In this document: in pieces, positions 25,988 to 34,880 of the stretch
Layout of the letters: each line of letters opens with the position of its first letter
Position numbering within the stretch: the first letter of the stretch is position 1
Source of the DNA: JAWCMQ01 sp039091255
GTDB taxonomy: Archaea > Aenigmatarchaeota > Aenigmatarchaeia > GW2011-AR5 > JACRAC01
DNA: 64,000 bases
Direction of reading: 5' to 3'
Assembly (NCBI GenBank): GCA_039091255.1
Contig: JAWCMQ010000004.1
Span: forward strand, 1 to 64,000
Position numbers and translations under genes: made by a program
The notes under the pieces: generated by a model
What the model saw: the letters and a program-made list of their open reading frames with translations, nothing else
The model's database searches: none
What the model was told of the DNA's origin: nothing

Positions 25988-27175
25988 ATGGCAAAGCTAG
26001 CACAAAATTTTGCTAAATATCTTATTCAAGCACGACTCGAAGCAACAGGCATCGTCGAAAAGCCCGACATCATTGGAGCGGTCTTTGGGCAAACGGAAGG
26101 CTTGCTTGGCGGGGATCTCGATCTGCGTGAACTGCAGCGTACAGGGCGCATAGGGCGAATCGAAGTGATTGTCCATTCAAACCGAGGCCGCGCAACAGCG
26201 GACATAACGATACCGTCCTCTCTTGACGCCAGCGAGACGGCCCTCGTAGCCGCATCGTTGGAAACGATAGAAAAGGTTGGACCATGCGACGCAAAAATAG
26301 AAGTGGTCAAGGTGGAAGATGTGCGCACGCAAAAGAGGAGATATGTTATCGAGCGCGCCCGCGACATCCTCATGGGCCTAATGGAGGCAGTTTCGGATTC
26401 ACAATCACTCGCCGAACAAATCCGTCAGGCTGTTCGCACGGGCGAGATAACGCAATGGAATGGTCTTTCCTGCGGTCCGGATGTACTGAAATCAGATGAA
26501 ATTGTAATAGTCGAAGGTCGCGCAGATGTGCTCAACCTTCTCAAAAGTGGCATCCGAAACGCAATCGCAATTGAAGGCTCGAAGATTCCAGAACAAATAG
26601 TCGGGCTTACAAAAGACAAGACCGTAACCGTCTTCCTCGATGGCGACCGCGGCGGCGATCTTATCCTAAAGAAGCTGCAGGCTGTCGGTGCGGACATCGA
26701 TTTCGTTGCACGCGCTGAAACCGGCAAAGAGGTCGAGGAGTTAACGCAGAAGCAGATATTCAAGGCGCTTCGCGAGCGCACGCCCAAGGATCAGGCTTTC
26801 CAGCAACTTTCAAACAGCCACCGGGAACATAACCAATATGCATTTGAAGAAAAACCCGAACCAACCGCGATAGCGGCACGAAAGACAGAATACCTGAAAT
26901 TTCTCGACCAGCTAGTTGGCACCCGTGCAGCACTTCTCATAGACCAAGATGGCCGAATCATGTCTAAAGTCCCACTCGGAGAACTCGGTATAGTCATTAG
27001 CGACTATCCAGAAACGCACACGCTAGTAATCGACGGCAAGATAAACCAAGACCTCATAGACTTGGCGATGCAGCGGAGAATTAAGTGTGTTGTTGGGTCA
27101 GGCTATCGCGAAACGATACACGCGCCATCAGACATCGCAGTGCTGACAGCGGAAGACCTCCGCTCCGCCCAATAA
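25988..27175 (+). CDS. dnaG: Archaeal DnaG (Toprim-domain primase-like protein)
   Basis: A protein of 395 residues from the ATG preceded by GGGGATGATT, a good ribosome-binding sequence; another ATG lies two codons upstream. The central Toprim domain shows EIVIVEGRADVLNLL (catalytic Glu) and TVFLDGDRGGDLIL (DxD). The flanks AKYLIQARLEATGIVEKPDI and GLLGGDLDLRELQRTGRIGR are typical of archaeal DnaG. In archaea the protein associates with the RNA exosome and may also have primase activity. A structured RNA element lies just upstream. Confidence 0.92.
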   Translation: MAKLAQNFAKYLIQARLEATGIVEKPDIIGAVFGQTEGLLGGDLDLRELQRTGRIGRIEVIVHSNRGRATADITIPSSLDASETALVAASLETIEKVGPCDAKIEVVKVEDVRTQKRRYVIERARDILMGLMEAVSDSQSLAEQIRQAVRTGEITQWNGLSCGPDVLKSDEIVIVEGRADVLNLLKSGIRNAIAIEGSKIPEQIVGLTKDKTVTVFLDGDRGGDLILKKLQAVGADIDFVARAETGKEVEELTQKQIFKALRERTPKDQAFQQLSNSHREHNQYAFEEKPEPTAIAARKTEYLKFLDQLVGTRAALLIDQDGRIMSKVPLGELGIVISDYPETHTLVIDGKINQDLIDLAMQRRIKCVVGSGYRETIHAPSDIAVLTAEDLRSAQ

Positions 27176-27255
27176 TCGAAAATCTCGCAGCAATTGGGGC
27201 AAGCAACGGCAGATAGAATAAAATCTTTATTACATGCCTGCCGATAACACTATTC

Positions 27256-28989
27256 ATGGCTGAGCGTATCAATGACTTCGTGTGGCTACTGGGTGGCGAA
27301 GCAGGGTACGGGATTCTTACCGCAGGCGAGATCTTTGCGCGCGCATGCATGTATGCCGGCCTCAACGTCTTTACAAATTCAGAGTATCCATCGCTCATAC
27401 GAGGCGGCCACAACACATTCATGGTCCGCGTTTCTCAGGGCGAGGTTAATGCTCACGCGAGAAATGCAGATGTCCTTGTGGCGCTTAATAAGGAAACTGT
27501 GGAACTGCACGCCGGTGAGCTGAACAAAGGCGCAAGCATCGTTTTTGACCCAGCAGCTTGCGGAGAAATAACAGCAGCTAAGCTTTGCCCCGTTCCATTC
27601 TCGAGAATCCTTTCAGACCTAGGCGCGGAACGCATAGTCGCAAATTCGATTGCGCTCGGCGCATCCGCAGCGCTATTGGAACTAGACTTCTGCTTTCTCG
27701 AAGATTCGATGGAGAAAGTTTTCGGCAGAAAAGAAAAGGAAGTCAGGCAGAACATCGTCGCAGCGCAAGCAGGATATTCTTACGTCAAGGCAACTTTCCC
27801 GGACAAGCCCGCCGTGGGCATAGCCCCGCTGCCGCGAAAGCCGCGCATCCTAGTGAGCGGCAATGATGCGCTCGCGCTCGGTGCTATAGCTGCCGGCTGC
27901 CGATTTGCCGCCATCTACCCAATGACACCAATCACGCAAATTCTTCATCGCCTAGCAAAGTGGCAAAGGGATTTCGGAATCGTAGTTATGCAGCCAGAGG
28001 ACGAAATAGCCGGCATAAACGCCGCAATTGGCGCTTCCTTTGCAGGAGTCCGCTCGCTCGTTGCAACATCAGGCGGCGGCTTTTCGCTTATGGCAGAAGC
28101 GCTCGGCATGGCCGGCATGACTGAAACGCCGCTTGTTGTTATTTGGGGTCAACGTGGAGGACCCTCAACTGGCCTCCCCACACACACAGCGCAGTCTGAC
28201 CTACAATTTGCGCTACGGGCAAGTCAAGGCGAGTTTCCGCGTGCCGTGCTTGCGCCCGGAGACGCTGAAGAGTGCTTCTACGCGGTAGCCGAAGCGTTTA
28301 ACATAGCTGAGCGCTGGCAAACCCCAGTCATAATACTCGTTGACAAGCATGTCTGTGAGTGTTTTAAGTCTGTTGAGCCGCTCGAAACGAAAGACATAAC
28401 AATAGATCGCGGCCTGCTAGTCAGTAAAGAGAGCTTCACAACACCAGAAAAACCATTTCCACGCTACAAAATAACAGACAGCGGAGTCTCGCAGCGGGTG
28501 CTGCCAGGCCACAATATCATATTTCGCGCAGTTGCCGACGAGCACGACGAATTTGGATACCTAACGGAAGAGCCGGCTGTTTGCGCAGCCATGCAGGCTA
28601 AGCGACTCCGAAAGCTTGGAGGAATGGCGAAAGAGATTCCGGAACCAAAACTATGTGGTCCGGACGAAGCAGACATAACAATAATAGGGTGGGGCTCGAC
28701 AAAGGGCCCCATCCTCGACGCCTTGCCAATCCTCAAGGCACGGGGGATAGTCGCAAACTCCCTCCACATCTACGCCGTTTGGCCGTTCCCTGTTGGCGCA
28801 CTTAACCGCATTCTCGACAAAGCGAAGCGAGTCGTATGCATCGAGCAAAACGCAACCGGCCAGATGGCATCGCTCATTCGCGAGCAAACCGGCAAGACAG
28901 TCGAATCGCTGCTAAAGTATGATGGCCGGCAGTGGACTCCGGAGCAGGTAGCGGAAGCAGCCATAAGGTGCATCAAAGGTGAATCATGA
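27256..28989 (+). CDS. korA: 2-oxoacid:ferredoxin oxidoreductase, fused gamma-alpha subunit
   Basis: A 577-residue fusion. The N-terminal gamma domain (1-180) begins FVWLLGGEAGYGILTAGEIF with SEYPSLIRGGHNTF. The alpha domain (about 195-577) has YPMTPITQILH, VVMQPEDEIAGINAAIGASF and ATSGGGFSLMAEALGMAG, the signatures of KorA/VorB-type proteins. With the TPP-binding beta subunit encoded next (ATGA overlap) it decarboxylates a 2-oxoacid to acyl-CoA and reduces ferredoxin. No delta/ferredoxin-like subunit gene is adjacent, as in two-gene forms. The substrate (pyruvate, 2-oxoglutarate or branched) cannot be decided here. Confidence 0.92.
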   Translation: MAERINDFVWLLGGEAGYGILTAGEIFARACMYAGLNVFTNSEYPSLIRGGHNTFMVRVSQGEVNAHARNADVLVALNKETVELHAGELNKGASIVFDPAACGEITAAKLCPVPFSRILSDLGAERIVANSIALGASAALLELDFCFLEDSMEKVFGRKEKEVRQNIVAAQAGYSYVKATFPDKPAVGIAPLPRKPRILVSGNDALALGAIAAGCRFAAIYPMTPITQILHRLAKWQRDFGIVVMQPEDEIAGINAAIGASFAGVRSLVATSGGGFSLMAEALGMAGMTETPLVVIWGQRGGPSTGLPTHTAQSDLQFALRASQGEFPRAVLAPGDAEECFYAVAEAFNIAERWQTPVIILVDKHVCECFKSVEPLETKDITIDRGLLVSKESFTTPEKPFPRYKITDSGVSQRVLPGHNIIFRAVADEHDEFGYLTEEPAVCAAMQAKRLRKLGGMAKEIPEPKLCGPDEADITIIGWGSTKGPILDALPILKARGIVANSLHIYAVWPFPVGALNRILDKAKRVVCIEQNATGQMASLIREQTGKTVESLLKYDGRQWTPEQVAEAAIRCIKGES

Positions 28990-29828
28990 TGGACAGCGCC
29001 AAGACAATCCCAACATGGTGTCCAGGATGCGGAAACTGGGCAATATTAGCCGCACTGAAAGGTGCGCTTGCAGAGCTCGAGCTCGCCCCGCACAGCGTGC
29101 TTGTCGTTGGAGGCGTTGGTTGCCACGGCCACTTGCCGCAATGGCTTACAGCGTGCGGCTTCCAAACAATTCACGGCCGCACCCTACCACTTGCGCAGGC
29201 CGCAAAGCTTGCAAACCACGAACTAACAGTCATAGCCTCAGCAGGCGACGGAGATTGCTATGCTATCGGGCTCGGTCACCTCATACACGCCTGCCGCAGA
29301 AACATCGACATCACACTGCTTGTGCACAACAATGGTGTATTTGGGCTCACCGCAGGCCAGACATCTCCGACTTCACCCAAAGGCTTTAGGAGCAAGTCTA
29401 CGCCATTTGGCTCGCCCAACACGCCTATTAATCCCCTTTCGCTCGCGCTGGACGCGGGCGCGACATTTGTGGCGCGCAGTTTTGCAGGCGATCCAACGCA
29501 TCTCCAAAGCATTATTGCGCGCGCAATCCGCCATAAAGGCTTTGCCCTCGTCGACATACTTCAGCCATGCGTAGTCTGGAACAGGTCAAACACATATGAA
29601 TTCTGGCGCCAAAGCACCTACAAGCTCGAGGCAACAAGCCACAATCCTGCAAGTTTCGACGCAGCGGCAAAAAAAGCGCGTGAAACAAACCCGTGGCCCC
29701 TGGGAATATTGTACCAAGCGAAAGCGCAGTCCCTCACAGACCACCTGCCACAAATAGCCAGGCAGCCGCTCGTAAAGCAGCCTATCGGAAAAGCAAACAT
29801 AGGTCCACTGCTGGAGGAGTATAGATGA
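28986..29828 (+). CDS. korB: 2-oxoacid:ferredoxin oxidoreductase, beta subunit (TPP-binding)
   Basis: A 280-residue beta subunit. TWCPGCGNWAIL carries the CPGCG cluster/TPP motif. GVGCHGHLPQWL and HGRTLPLAQAAKLAN are conserved cofactor residues. The TPP-Mg signature is ASAGDGDCYAIGLGHLI through LLVHNNGVFGLTAGQ. SPTSPKGFRSKSTPFG is typical of the family. The start overlaps korA by four bases, and the stop overlaps the M24 peptidase gene. The pair forms the heterodimeric oxidoreductase. Confidence 0.93.
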   Translation: MMDSAKTIPTWCPGCGNWAILAALKGALAELELAPHSVLVVGGVGCHGHLPQWLTACGFQTIHGRTLPLAQAAKLANHELTVIASAGDGDCYAIGLGHLIHACRRNIDITLLVHNNGVFGLTAGQTSPTSPKGFRSKSTPFGSPNTPINPLSLALDAGATFVARSFAGDPTHLQSIIARAIRHKGFALVDILQPCVVWNRSNTYEFWRQSTYKLEATSHNPASFDAAAKKARETNPWPLGILYQAKAQSLTDHLPQIARQPLVKQPIGKANIGPLLEEYR

Positions 29829-30808
29829 GCGAACTAAGAAAACGCCTTATGAGGCTCACACCGCTCAAGAAAAAATGCTGCGGAATATTGCTTTACAATG
29901 CAGGTCGCTGGGCGAATCCCACCTTTTTTTGGCTGTCCAATTGCACGGTCAGCGGATGGTTGTGGGTACCATTCAGGGGCCGGCCTCGACTGTTTACGCG
30001 CGAGACGTATAAAGCTGAGCTCCGCGGCACGTGGGCAAAGGTAGAATACGTATCAAAAACGAACGACATATTGTCTGCGGTTCCAACGTCAAATGTAGGA
30101 CTGGATGCGCTACACACACCCGCATTCCTTTTCAGCAAAATCAAGAATAAAGTTAGAGGAACGAATGTAGCAAGACACCTCGAGGCAGCGCGAGCGGTCA
30201 AGACACCATATGAAATAAAGCAGATAAGAAAAGCCTGCGCCGTCGCGTGTGACATTTTCACCAAAATTCGCTTGCCGTACCGCGGCTCAGAAGCACAGCT
30301 ACGCGCGGACCTAGACTGGGAAATCCAGAGCCGCGGGCTGGAGCCCGCATTTTCTACTATTGTTGCATCGGCCAAAAACATAGTCTCGCCACATCACGCG
30401 CCAAGTCTTTCGCCAGCAACCAAGCCGCTCCTCATCGACCTCGGCGTGCGCTTCAACGGATATTGCTCCGACACAACTCGCACATACGGCAGTAAATATC
30501 AGCCGATTGTGAGAAAAGTTTTCGAGGCCGTCGAGTCCTTGCTGAAGCCGGGCACGTGCGCCGCAGACATAGATGCGGAAGCGAGGAAAGCCCTCGGCGC
30601 GCACGCAAAACATTTCATAACCGCGCTAGGTCATGGCATAGGCATAGCCGTTCACGAACCACCGAACATTCGTGCCGACTCAAAAGAACTGCTGCAGCCA
30701 GGCAATGTGCTAACAATAGAGCCAGGAATCTATGTTGGTGGCGGCATCCGCCATGAGAACATGTATCTTATCGGGCCCAAAGGCGCCGAAAACCTCACGA
30801 ATTTTTGA
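29825..30808 (+). CDS. M24 family metallopeptidase (Xaa-Pro aminopeptidase/prolidase-like)
   Basis: A 327-residue protein with a short N-terminal domain and a pita-bread catalytic domain. Metal ligands are visible: Asp in LLIDLGVRFNGYCSDTTRTY (two Asp), His in GHGIGIAVHEPP, Glu in LTIEPGIYVGGG and Glu in RHENMYLI. ARAVKTPYEIKQIRKAC is the usual linker of PepP/PepQ. It removes N-terminal residues before Pro or splits X-Pro dipeptides. Its ATG overlaps the korB stop, so it is in that transcript although unrelated in function. Confidence 0.9.
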   Translation: MSELRKRLMRLTPLKKKCCGILLYNAGRWANPTFFWLSNCTVSGWLWVPFRGRPRLFTRETYKAELRGTWAKVEYVSKTNDILSAVPTSNVGLDALHTPAFLFSKIKNKVRGTNVARHLEAARAVKTPYEIKQIRKACAVACDIFTKIRLPYRGSEAQLRADLDWEIQSRGLEPAFSTIVASAKNIVSPHHAPSLSPATKPLLIDLGVRFNGYCSDTTRTYGSKYQPIVRKVFEAVESLLKPGTCAADIDAEARKALGAHAKHFITALGHGIGIAVHEPPNIRADSKELLQPGNVLTIEPGIYVGGGIRHENMYLIGPKGAENLTNF

Positions 30809-30855
30809 TAGGGCAGCTTTATGTTTGCCCTTGTACAAACTTAAGAAGTGGTTGT

Positions 30856-31932
30856 ATGCTCGATGAGCGCATAAGAAAGCTCGCAAAACTGTTGGTGAAC
30901 TATTCTGTTTTCGTGAAGAAAGGCGAGAACGTGATGATTGCGGCCGACACAGAAGCCGCACCACTCGTCAATGAACTCTACAAACAAATTCTGTTAAAGG
31001 GCGCATTTCCTTTCGTGAACCTCGGGACGCCAGAGATGGGATACATATTTTTCAAGAACGCATCAGATGCTCAACTCAGAAAATTTCCATCGGTGACGTT
31101 CGCAGAAATAAAAAAAATGCACAAGTATATATCAATCGGTTCTCCTCTTAATACGCGAGAACTGACAAACATAGACCCAACCCGCATCACAATGCGCGCA
31201 AAGGTCACGGAACCAATTCGCGATTACATAGCCAACGGGAAACCGAAAATATTCCGCTGCACACTCGATTTTCCGACCAACGCGCTTGCGCAAGACGCCG
31301 AGATGAGCCTAGAGGAGTACGAAAATTTCCTTTATGGTGCATGCCTGCAGGATTGGCCGAAGCTTGCAAGGCGGTTTACAAAAGTGAGAAATGCGTTCAA
31401 CTCTGCAAGGCTTGTAGAGATAATCGGAGAAGATACACACCTTGTGCTCACGCCGCACAGAGGCAGCTTTGTCATCGATGATGGCCATGAGAACATGCCC
31501 GGAGGAGAAGTTTTTGGCGCGCCGAAGAGAACGTCAGTCGAAGGCCACATACGTTTCACCTACCCCGCTATCCGTTCAGGCGTGGAAGTCACGAACATAT
31601 ATGCAGAGTTCAAGAGCGGCCGTTGCATAAAAGCAACAGCCGACAAAAATCAAAAATTCCTGACGGCGATGCTCGACACCGATGCAGGAAGCCGTTACAT
31701 AGGAGAACTCGGCATAGGCATGAATCCGCGCGTTACGAAGTTCACAAAGAACTTGCTCTTCGATGAAAAAATAACCGGAACAATCCACCTCGCATTCGGT
31801 ATGGCGTACAAGGAGTGCGGCGCAACAAACCGCTCAGCGATACATTGGGACATAGTAAAAGATCTCAGAAAAGGCGGTCGAATCGTTATTGATGGTCGCG
31901 TCGTCCAGAAGAACGGCAAGTGGAGAATCTGA
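30856..31932 (+). CDS. M29 family aminopeptidase (AmpS/thermophilic type)
   Basis: A protein of 358 residues from the ATG giving MLDERIRKLAKLLVNYSV, which matches family N termini; a longer frame overlapping the previous gene is unlikely. The metal site region of M29 enzymes is present: NMPGGEVFGAPKRTSVEG (Glu ligand), RYIGELGIGMNP (Glu), IHLAFGMAYKECGATN (His) and SAIHWDIVKDL (His, Asp). These dimeric zinc/cobalt enzymes release N-terminal residues from peptides. It directly follows another peptidase gene, suggesting joint peptide turnover. Confidence 0.9.
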   Translation: MLDERIRKLAKLLVNYSVFVKKGENVMIAADTEAAPLVNELYKQILLKGAFPFVNLGTPEMGYIFFKNASDAQLRKFPSVTFAEIKKMHKYISIGSPLNTRELTNIDPTRITMRAKVTEPIRDYIANGKPKIFRCTLDFPTNALAQDAEMSLEEYENFLYGACLQDWPKLARRFTKVRNAFNSARLVEIIGEDTHLVLTPHRGSFVIDDGHENMPGGEVFGAPKRTSVEGHIRFTYPAIRSGVEVTNIYAEFKSGRCIKATADKNQKFLTAMLDTDAGSRYIGELGIGMNPRVTKFTKNLLFDEKITGTIHLAFGMAYKECGATNRSAIHWDIVKDLRKGGRIVIDGRVVQKNGKWRI

Positions 31933-31971
31933 GCAATCGGCTTATTAAAATTTAGCCTCCAATACCATTCA

Positions 31972-33504
31972 ATGCAAACTATCACAGGTCCGCCATCGCA
32001 GAATCTTCTGCTGAAGGTATTCAGGCAATATGACATACGGGGCATTTATCCAACAGAGATAAATGAGCAGCTTTTCGAGCGCATAGGGCGCGCCTATGCT
32101 ACGATTGATGCCGTACAGCGGGCAAAGCAGATTCTCGTCGCCCACGATGTTAGGTGTGGAAGCCCACAGCTCGCCCTTGCCTTTATGCGGGGCATTGCAT
32201 CAGCCGCGCCCAAAGCAAAAAGAGTTTTCGCTGGGGCGCTCCCAATAGGCGCGGCCATGTTCTATGCGAACAAAACGGGTTCCGAGCTCGCTTATGTGAC
32301 GGCGTCGCATCTCCCACCGGACTGGAATGGCCTAAAGCTTTTCCATCCAGATGGCAAAGGTTGGCTGGCGCCGGAAAATGTGGCGCTTCGAGACGCCGTG
32401 CCACTCGCGCCAGTTGAATCAGCCGAAACCAAGCACACCGTTGTAGATCCCGACTCCATAATAACAAACTACATCCATCATCTCGTTACGAAAATAAAGC
32501 CAAAGCGACGTCTGCGCGTTGTTTTGGATTGTGGCAACGGAGCAGCATCGATGGTTGCGCCGCGCCTTTTCGCAACAGCAGGCTTCGAAGTGAAAGCGCT
32601 CTGGGCGCAGCCCGACGGTCGCTTCCCAAACCGCTCCCCCGATCCGCTCGCAGACCCCCTGACACACCTCAAGGAAGCCGTGCGCTTGGAGCGGGCATCG
32701 CTTGGCATAGCATACGATGGCGATGGAGATAGGATGGTCATTGTCGATGACACCGGCGAAAAGGTCTCTTCCGAGAACGCATCAGCAATAATACTTGAGG
32801 AGTTGCTAAAAACCGCAAAAGGTCCTCTGATAGCGACGGCCGAGTGCTCATGCCTAATCGAAGACCTCGCACGGCGCTTTGGCAGGCCGCTTATCCGCGT
32901 GCCGGTAGGTCATACGCACCTTATAGAAGCCGTGCACAGCAAGGGCGCGGCCTTTGGCGTCGAGATCAGCGGCCACTATGCCATTCCATCACTGGCAGTC
33001 GGTGACGATTCTCTGGCCATCAGCTACTATTTAGCATGTGTTGTGTCCTCGAGAAATGTCGCGCTCTCCTCACAGCTGCGCCTTTTGCCGTCTTACCCTT
33101 GCTACCGCGAGAATTTTGTATGCGCAGACGAGGAGAAGTTCGCAGTGCTAGAGCGCATGAAAGCCAAGCTCGCAAAACGATACGGAAGTGTCGATGACAT
33201 GGACGGCTTGCGTGTCGTTTTTACTGATGGCTGGGCGCTCATCCGCGCCTCGAACACCGAACCAAAGATACGGCTTACCGTCGAGGCTCGAACGCAAGAC
33301 CGCCTCTCGCAGCTTAAAGCAGATTTCACAAAGCTGCTCGAGCATGAGCTCAGGTGCATTTATAAGCCGTCACTCGCCTCTAAGCTTCGGAGCTATTTTG
33401 GCAGCATGAAAAGTTGTTTCTGCATCTTCGCCCATCGGCGCGCCAGCTCAAGTGATTCGAGATCGCCTATGTCAAACCACGCGCCACGCCAGACCCAGCC
33501 ATGA
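31972..33504 (+). CDS. Phosphomannomutase/phosphoglucomutase
   Basis: A 510-residue alpha-D-phosphohexomutase. Domain 1 has VFRQYDIRGIYP and the phosphoserine loop TASHLPPDWNGLKLF (normally TASHNPP, here Leu for Asn). The metal loop is YDGDGDRM, the sugar-binding loop GVEISGHYAIPS and the phosphate loop RASNTEPKIRLTVEA. Family homology ends near residue 462. The frame continues 47 residues further, antisense to the convergent nucleotidyltransferase gene (112-base overlap). It interconverts hexose 6- and 1-phosphates, feeding sugar-nucleotide synthesis for the glycans. Confidence 0.9.
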   Translation: MQTITGPPSQNLLLKVFRQYDIRGIYPTEINEQLFERIGRAYATIDAVQRAKQILVAHDVRCGSPQLALAFMRGIASAAPKAKRVFAGALPIGAAMFYANKTGSELAYVTASHLPPDWNGLKLFHPDGKGWLAPENVALRDAVPLAPVESAETKHTVVDPDSIITNYIHHLVTKIKPKRRLRVVLDCGNGAASMVAPRLFATAGFEVKALWAQPDGRFPNRSPDPLADPLTHLKEAVRLERASLGIAYDGDGDRMVIVDDTGEKVSSENASAIILEELLKTAKGPLIATAECSCLIEDLARRFGRPLIRVPVGHTHLIEAVHSKGAAFGVEISGHYAIPSLAVGDDSLAISYYLACVVSSRNVALSSQLRLLPSYPCYRENFVCADEEKFAVLERMKAKLAKRYGSVDDMDGLRVVFTDGWALIRASNTEPKIRLTVEARTQDRLSQLKADFTKLLEHELRCIYKPSLASKLRSYFGSMKSCFCIFAHRRASSSDSRSPMSNHAPRQTQP

Positions 33505-34151
33505 ACTGGCTGACGTTGGCAAAGCCACGATATGAAATGACCTGGCGCATCTCTCGGGCTTCCGCTTGCGAGATATTCTGTCAAAGCGCTGAGGACTCCG
33601 CGAGGAAAGACATAACACCCAGTGCTAGCAAGCGTGCTTGGTGGAGAGGCGGGTTTTTCCTGAAGCTCAACAATCCGCGTCCCGTCAAGCTTTACGATTC
33701 CGTAAAGCCGAGCTTTCTCCGGATTTCCGACATCGTATAGCGCGATAGTTGGTGCACCAGTCTTTTTGTACGCCTCAAGAAGCGGCCCAAATTCGAAATC
33801 GAATATGTTATCGCCTGCAACAACAAGGCAATCCGCATCTATTCGGCACTCGCGAATAAGCCATTCGAGGCCACGCACAGCACCGAGCTTCTGCGATTCC
33901 TCTCGACTTGCTTCTACCACAAGCCGCACAGGCTTGGCAAATTTCCGTTTGGCAAGCCATTCGCGAAAGGCGGGCTCAAACGCGGCATTCGCAGATACGA
34001 TGATTTCATCAACTTCCTGGATGCGCTCGACCTTGTCTACAATATGGTCAAGAATAGTCCTTCCGCCAAAGTCCAGTAATGCCTTTGGCCTGTCTAGCGT
34101 CAGCGGCCAAAGGCGCTTCGCAAACCCTCCGCAGAGCAGAACAGCTTTCAT
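33393..34151 (-). CDS. Sugar-1-phosphate nucleotidyltransferase
   Basis: A 252-residue enzyme from the ATG giving MKAVLLCGGFAKRLWPLT; a longer start adds seven residues. The N-terminal motif binds the NTP (GGFAKRLWPLTLDRPKALL), with Lys of PKALL. The metal Asp is in CLVVAGDNIFDFEF and the sugar-binding Glu in IVELQEKPASPP. WFDIGDLESLELA is the C-terminal conserved segment. It lacks the beta-helix acyltransferase domain. It makes an NDP-sugar (GDP-mannose, dTDP- or UDP-glucose) from the product of the convergent phosphohexomutase. Confidence 0.88.
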   Translation of the reverse strand: MKAVLLCGGFAKRLWPLTLDRPKALLDFGGRTILDHIVDKVERIQEVDEIIVSANAAFEPAFREWLAKRKFAKPVRLVVEASREESQKLGAVRGLEWLIRECRIDADCLVVAGDNIFDFEFGPLLEAYKKTGAPTIALYDVGNPEKARLYGIVKLDGTRIVELQEKPASPPSTLASTGCYVFPRGVLSALTEYLASGSPRDAPGHFISWLCQRQPVHGWVWRGAWFDIGDLESLELARRWAKMQKQLFMLPK

Positions 34152-34184
34152 AGCAACCACTTGCGCTCCCAATGCTTAAATCCG

Positions 34185-34550
34185 CTATTGCTCCACCTCG
34201 ACTTTCGACGCAACAATTTCAAGCTCCCCTCTGTACACCGCAACCTGTCCGGTTACAGCGATGCGGTCGCCAGGGCGCAGCTCATAAACTTCTGTTCCAC
34301 GCGCGACGCTTTGCCAAACGATTGCCTTTATCTCGTTGCTGCCGTCCCAGATGGTTAAAAACACGCTTCCTTCGCTGACAACGGCACGCCTGACTTTGCC
34401 AGAGACCTTGACAATCTCACCAAGGCGGCTTTCGTCGACATCGGCGATTGCCACCGCCATCGGCACCATGAGTAGGTTAACTAGAAATAGCCCAGTAAGG
34501 CCGGCGCAAGCCATAAGAAGCGCTAGTTTGGCAACCGAACGATCGTGCAT
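34185..34550 (-). CDS. Membrane-anchored OB-fold protein
   Basis: A 121-residue protein. Residues 8-36 are hydrophobic (LALLMACAGLTGLFLVNLLM) and would act as a signal anchor. The rest is an OB-fold of the tRNA-anticodon/nucleic-acid-binding type, with GEIVKVSGKVRRAVVSEG, VFLTIWDGSNEIKAIVW and RPGDRIAVTGQVAVYRGELE. Archaeal proteins with a membrane segment plus an outward OB domain are common, but their ligand is unknown. It lies between the nucleotidyltransferase and a small membrane protein gene on the same strand. Confidence 0.75.
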   Translation of the reverse strand: MHDRSVAKLALLMACAGLTGLFLVNLLMVPMAVAIADVDESRLGEIVKVSGKVRRAVVSEGSVFLTIWDGSNEIKAIVWQSVARGTEVYELRPGDRIAVTGQVAVYRGELEIVASKVEVEQ

Positions 34551-34591
34551 GTTAACCTACCGCAGAAAATAAGAAAAGCAAAGGAAAGCAA

Positions 34592-34858
34592 TCAGACCGT
34601 TACCCTTATGCCACCGATCTTCTCCGCAACGAAGTTGTAAATCAGGGCACCGAGCGCACCGAAAACGAGTCCGGCTATTCCGTACATTATCGGAAACGCG
34701 ACGATGGACAAGATGCCAAACCCAACCATTCCGGGCAGCAGCGCAGTTCCGAGCACAGCGACCGCGATGCCTAGGATAAGCCCCATTACGGCGCTCACAG
34801 CCGCAGAGACGGTAGCCATTCGAACAACGTCGAATTTCTTCCATTCTTGAACAGCCAT
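34592..34858 (-). CDS. Small conserved archaeal membrane protein
   Basis: An 88-residue protein from the ATG at 34858 (a GTG three codons upstream is possible). Two long hydrophobic helices, about residues 14-40 and 44-72, are separated by LLPGMVG. The C terminus ends with LIYNFVAEKIGGIRVTV, an ending shared by a widespread family of short archaeal membrane proteins of unknown function. It lies 22 bases downstream of thpR. Confidence 0.7.
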   Translation of the reverse strand: MAVQEWKKFDVVRMATVSAAVSAVMGLILGIAVAVLGTALLPGMVGFGILSIVAFPIMYGIAGLVFGALGALIYNFVAEKIGGIRVTV

Positions 34859-34880
34859 TGCTGTCACCGCATATACTTGC

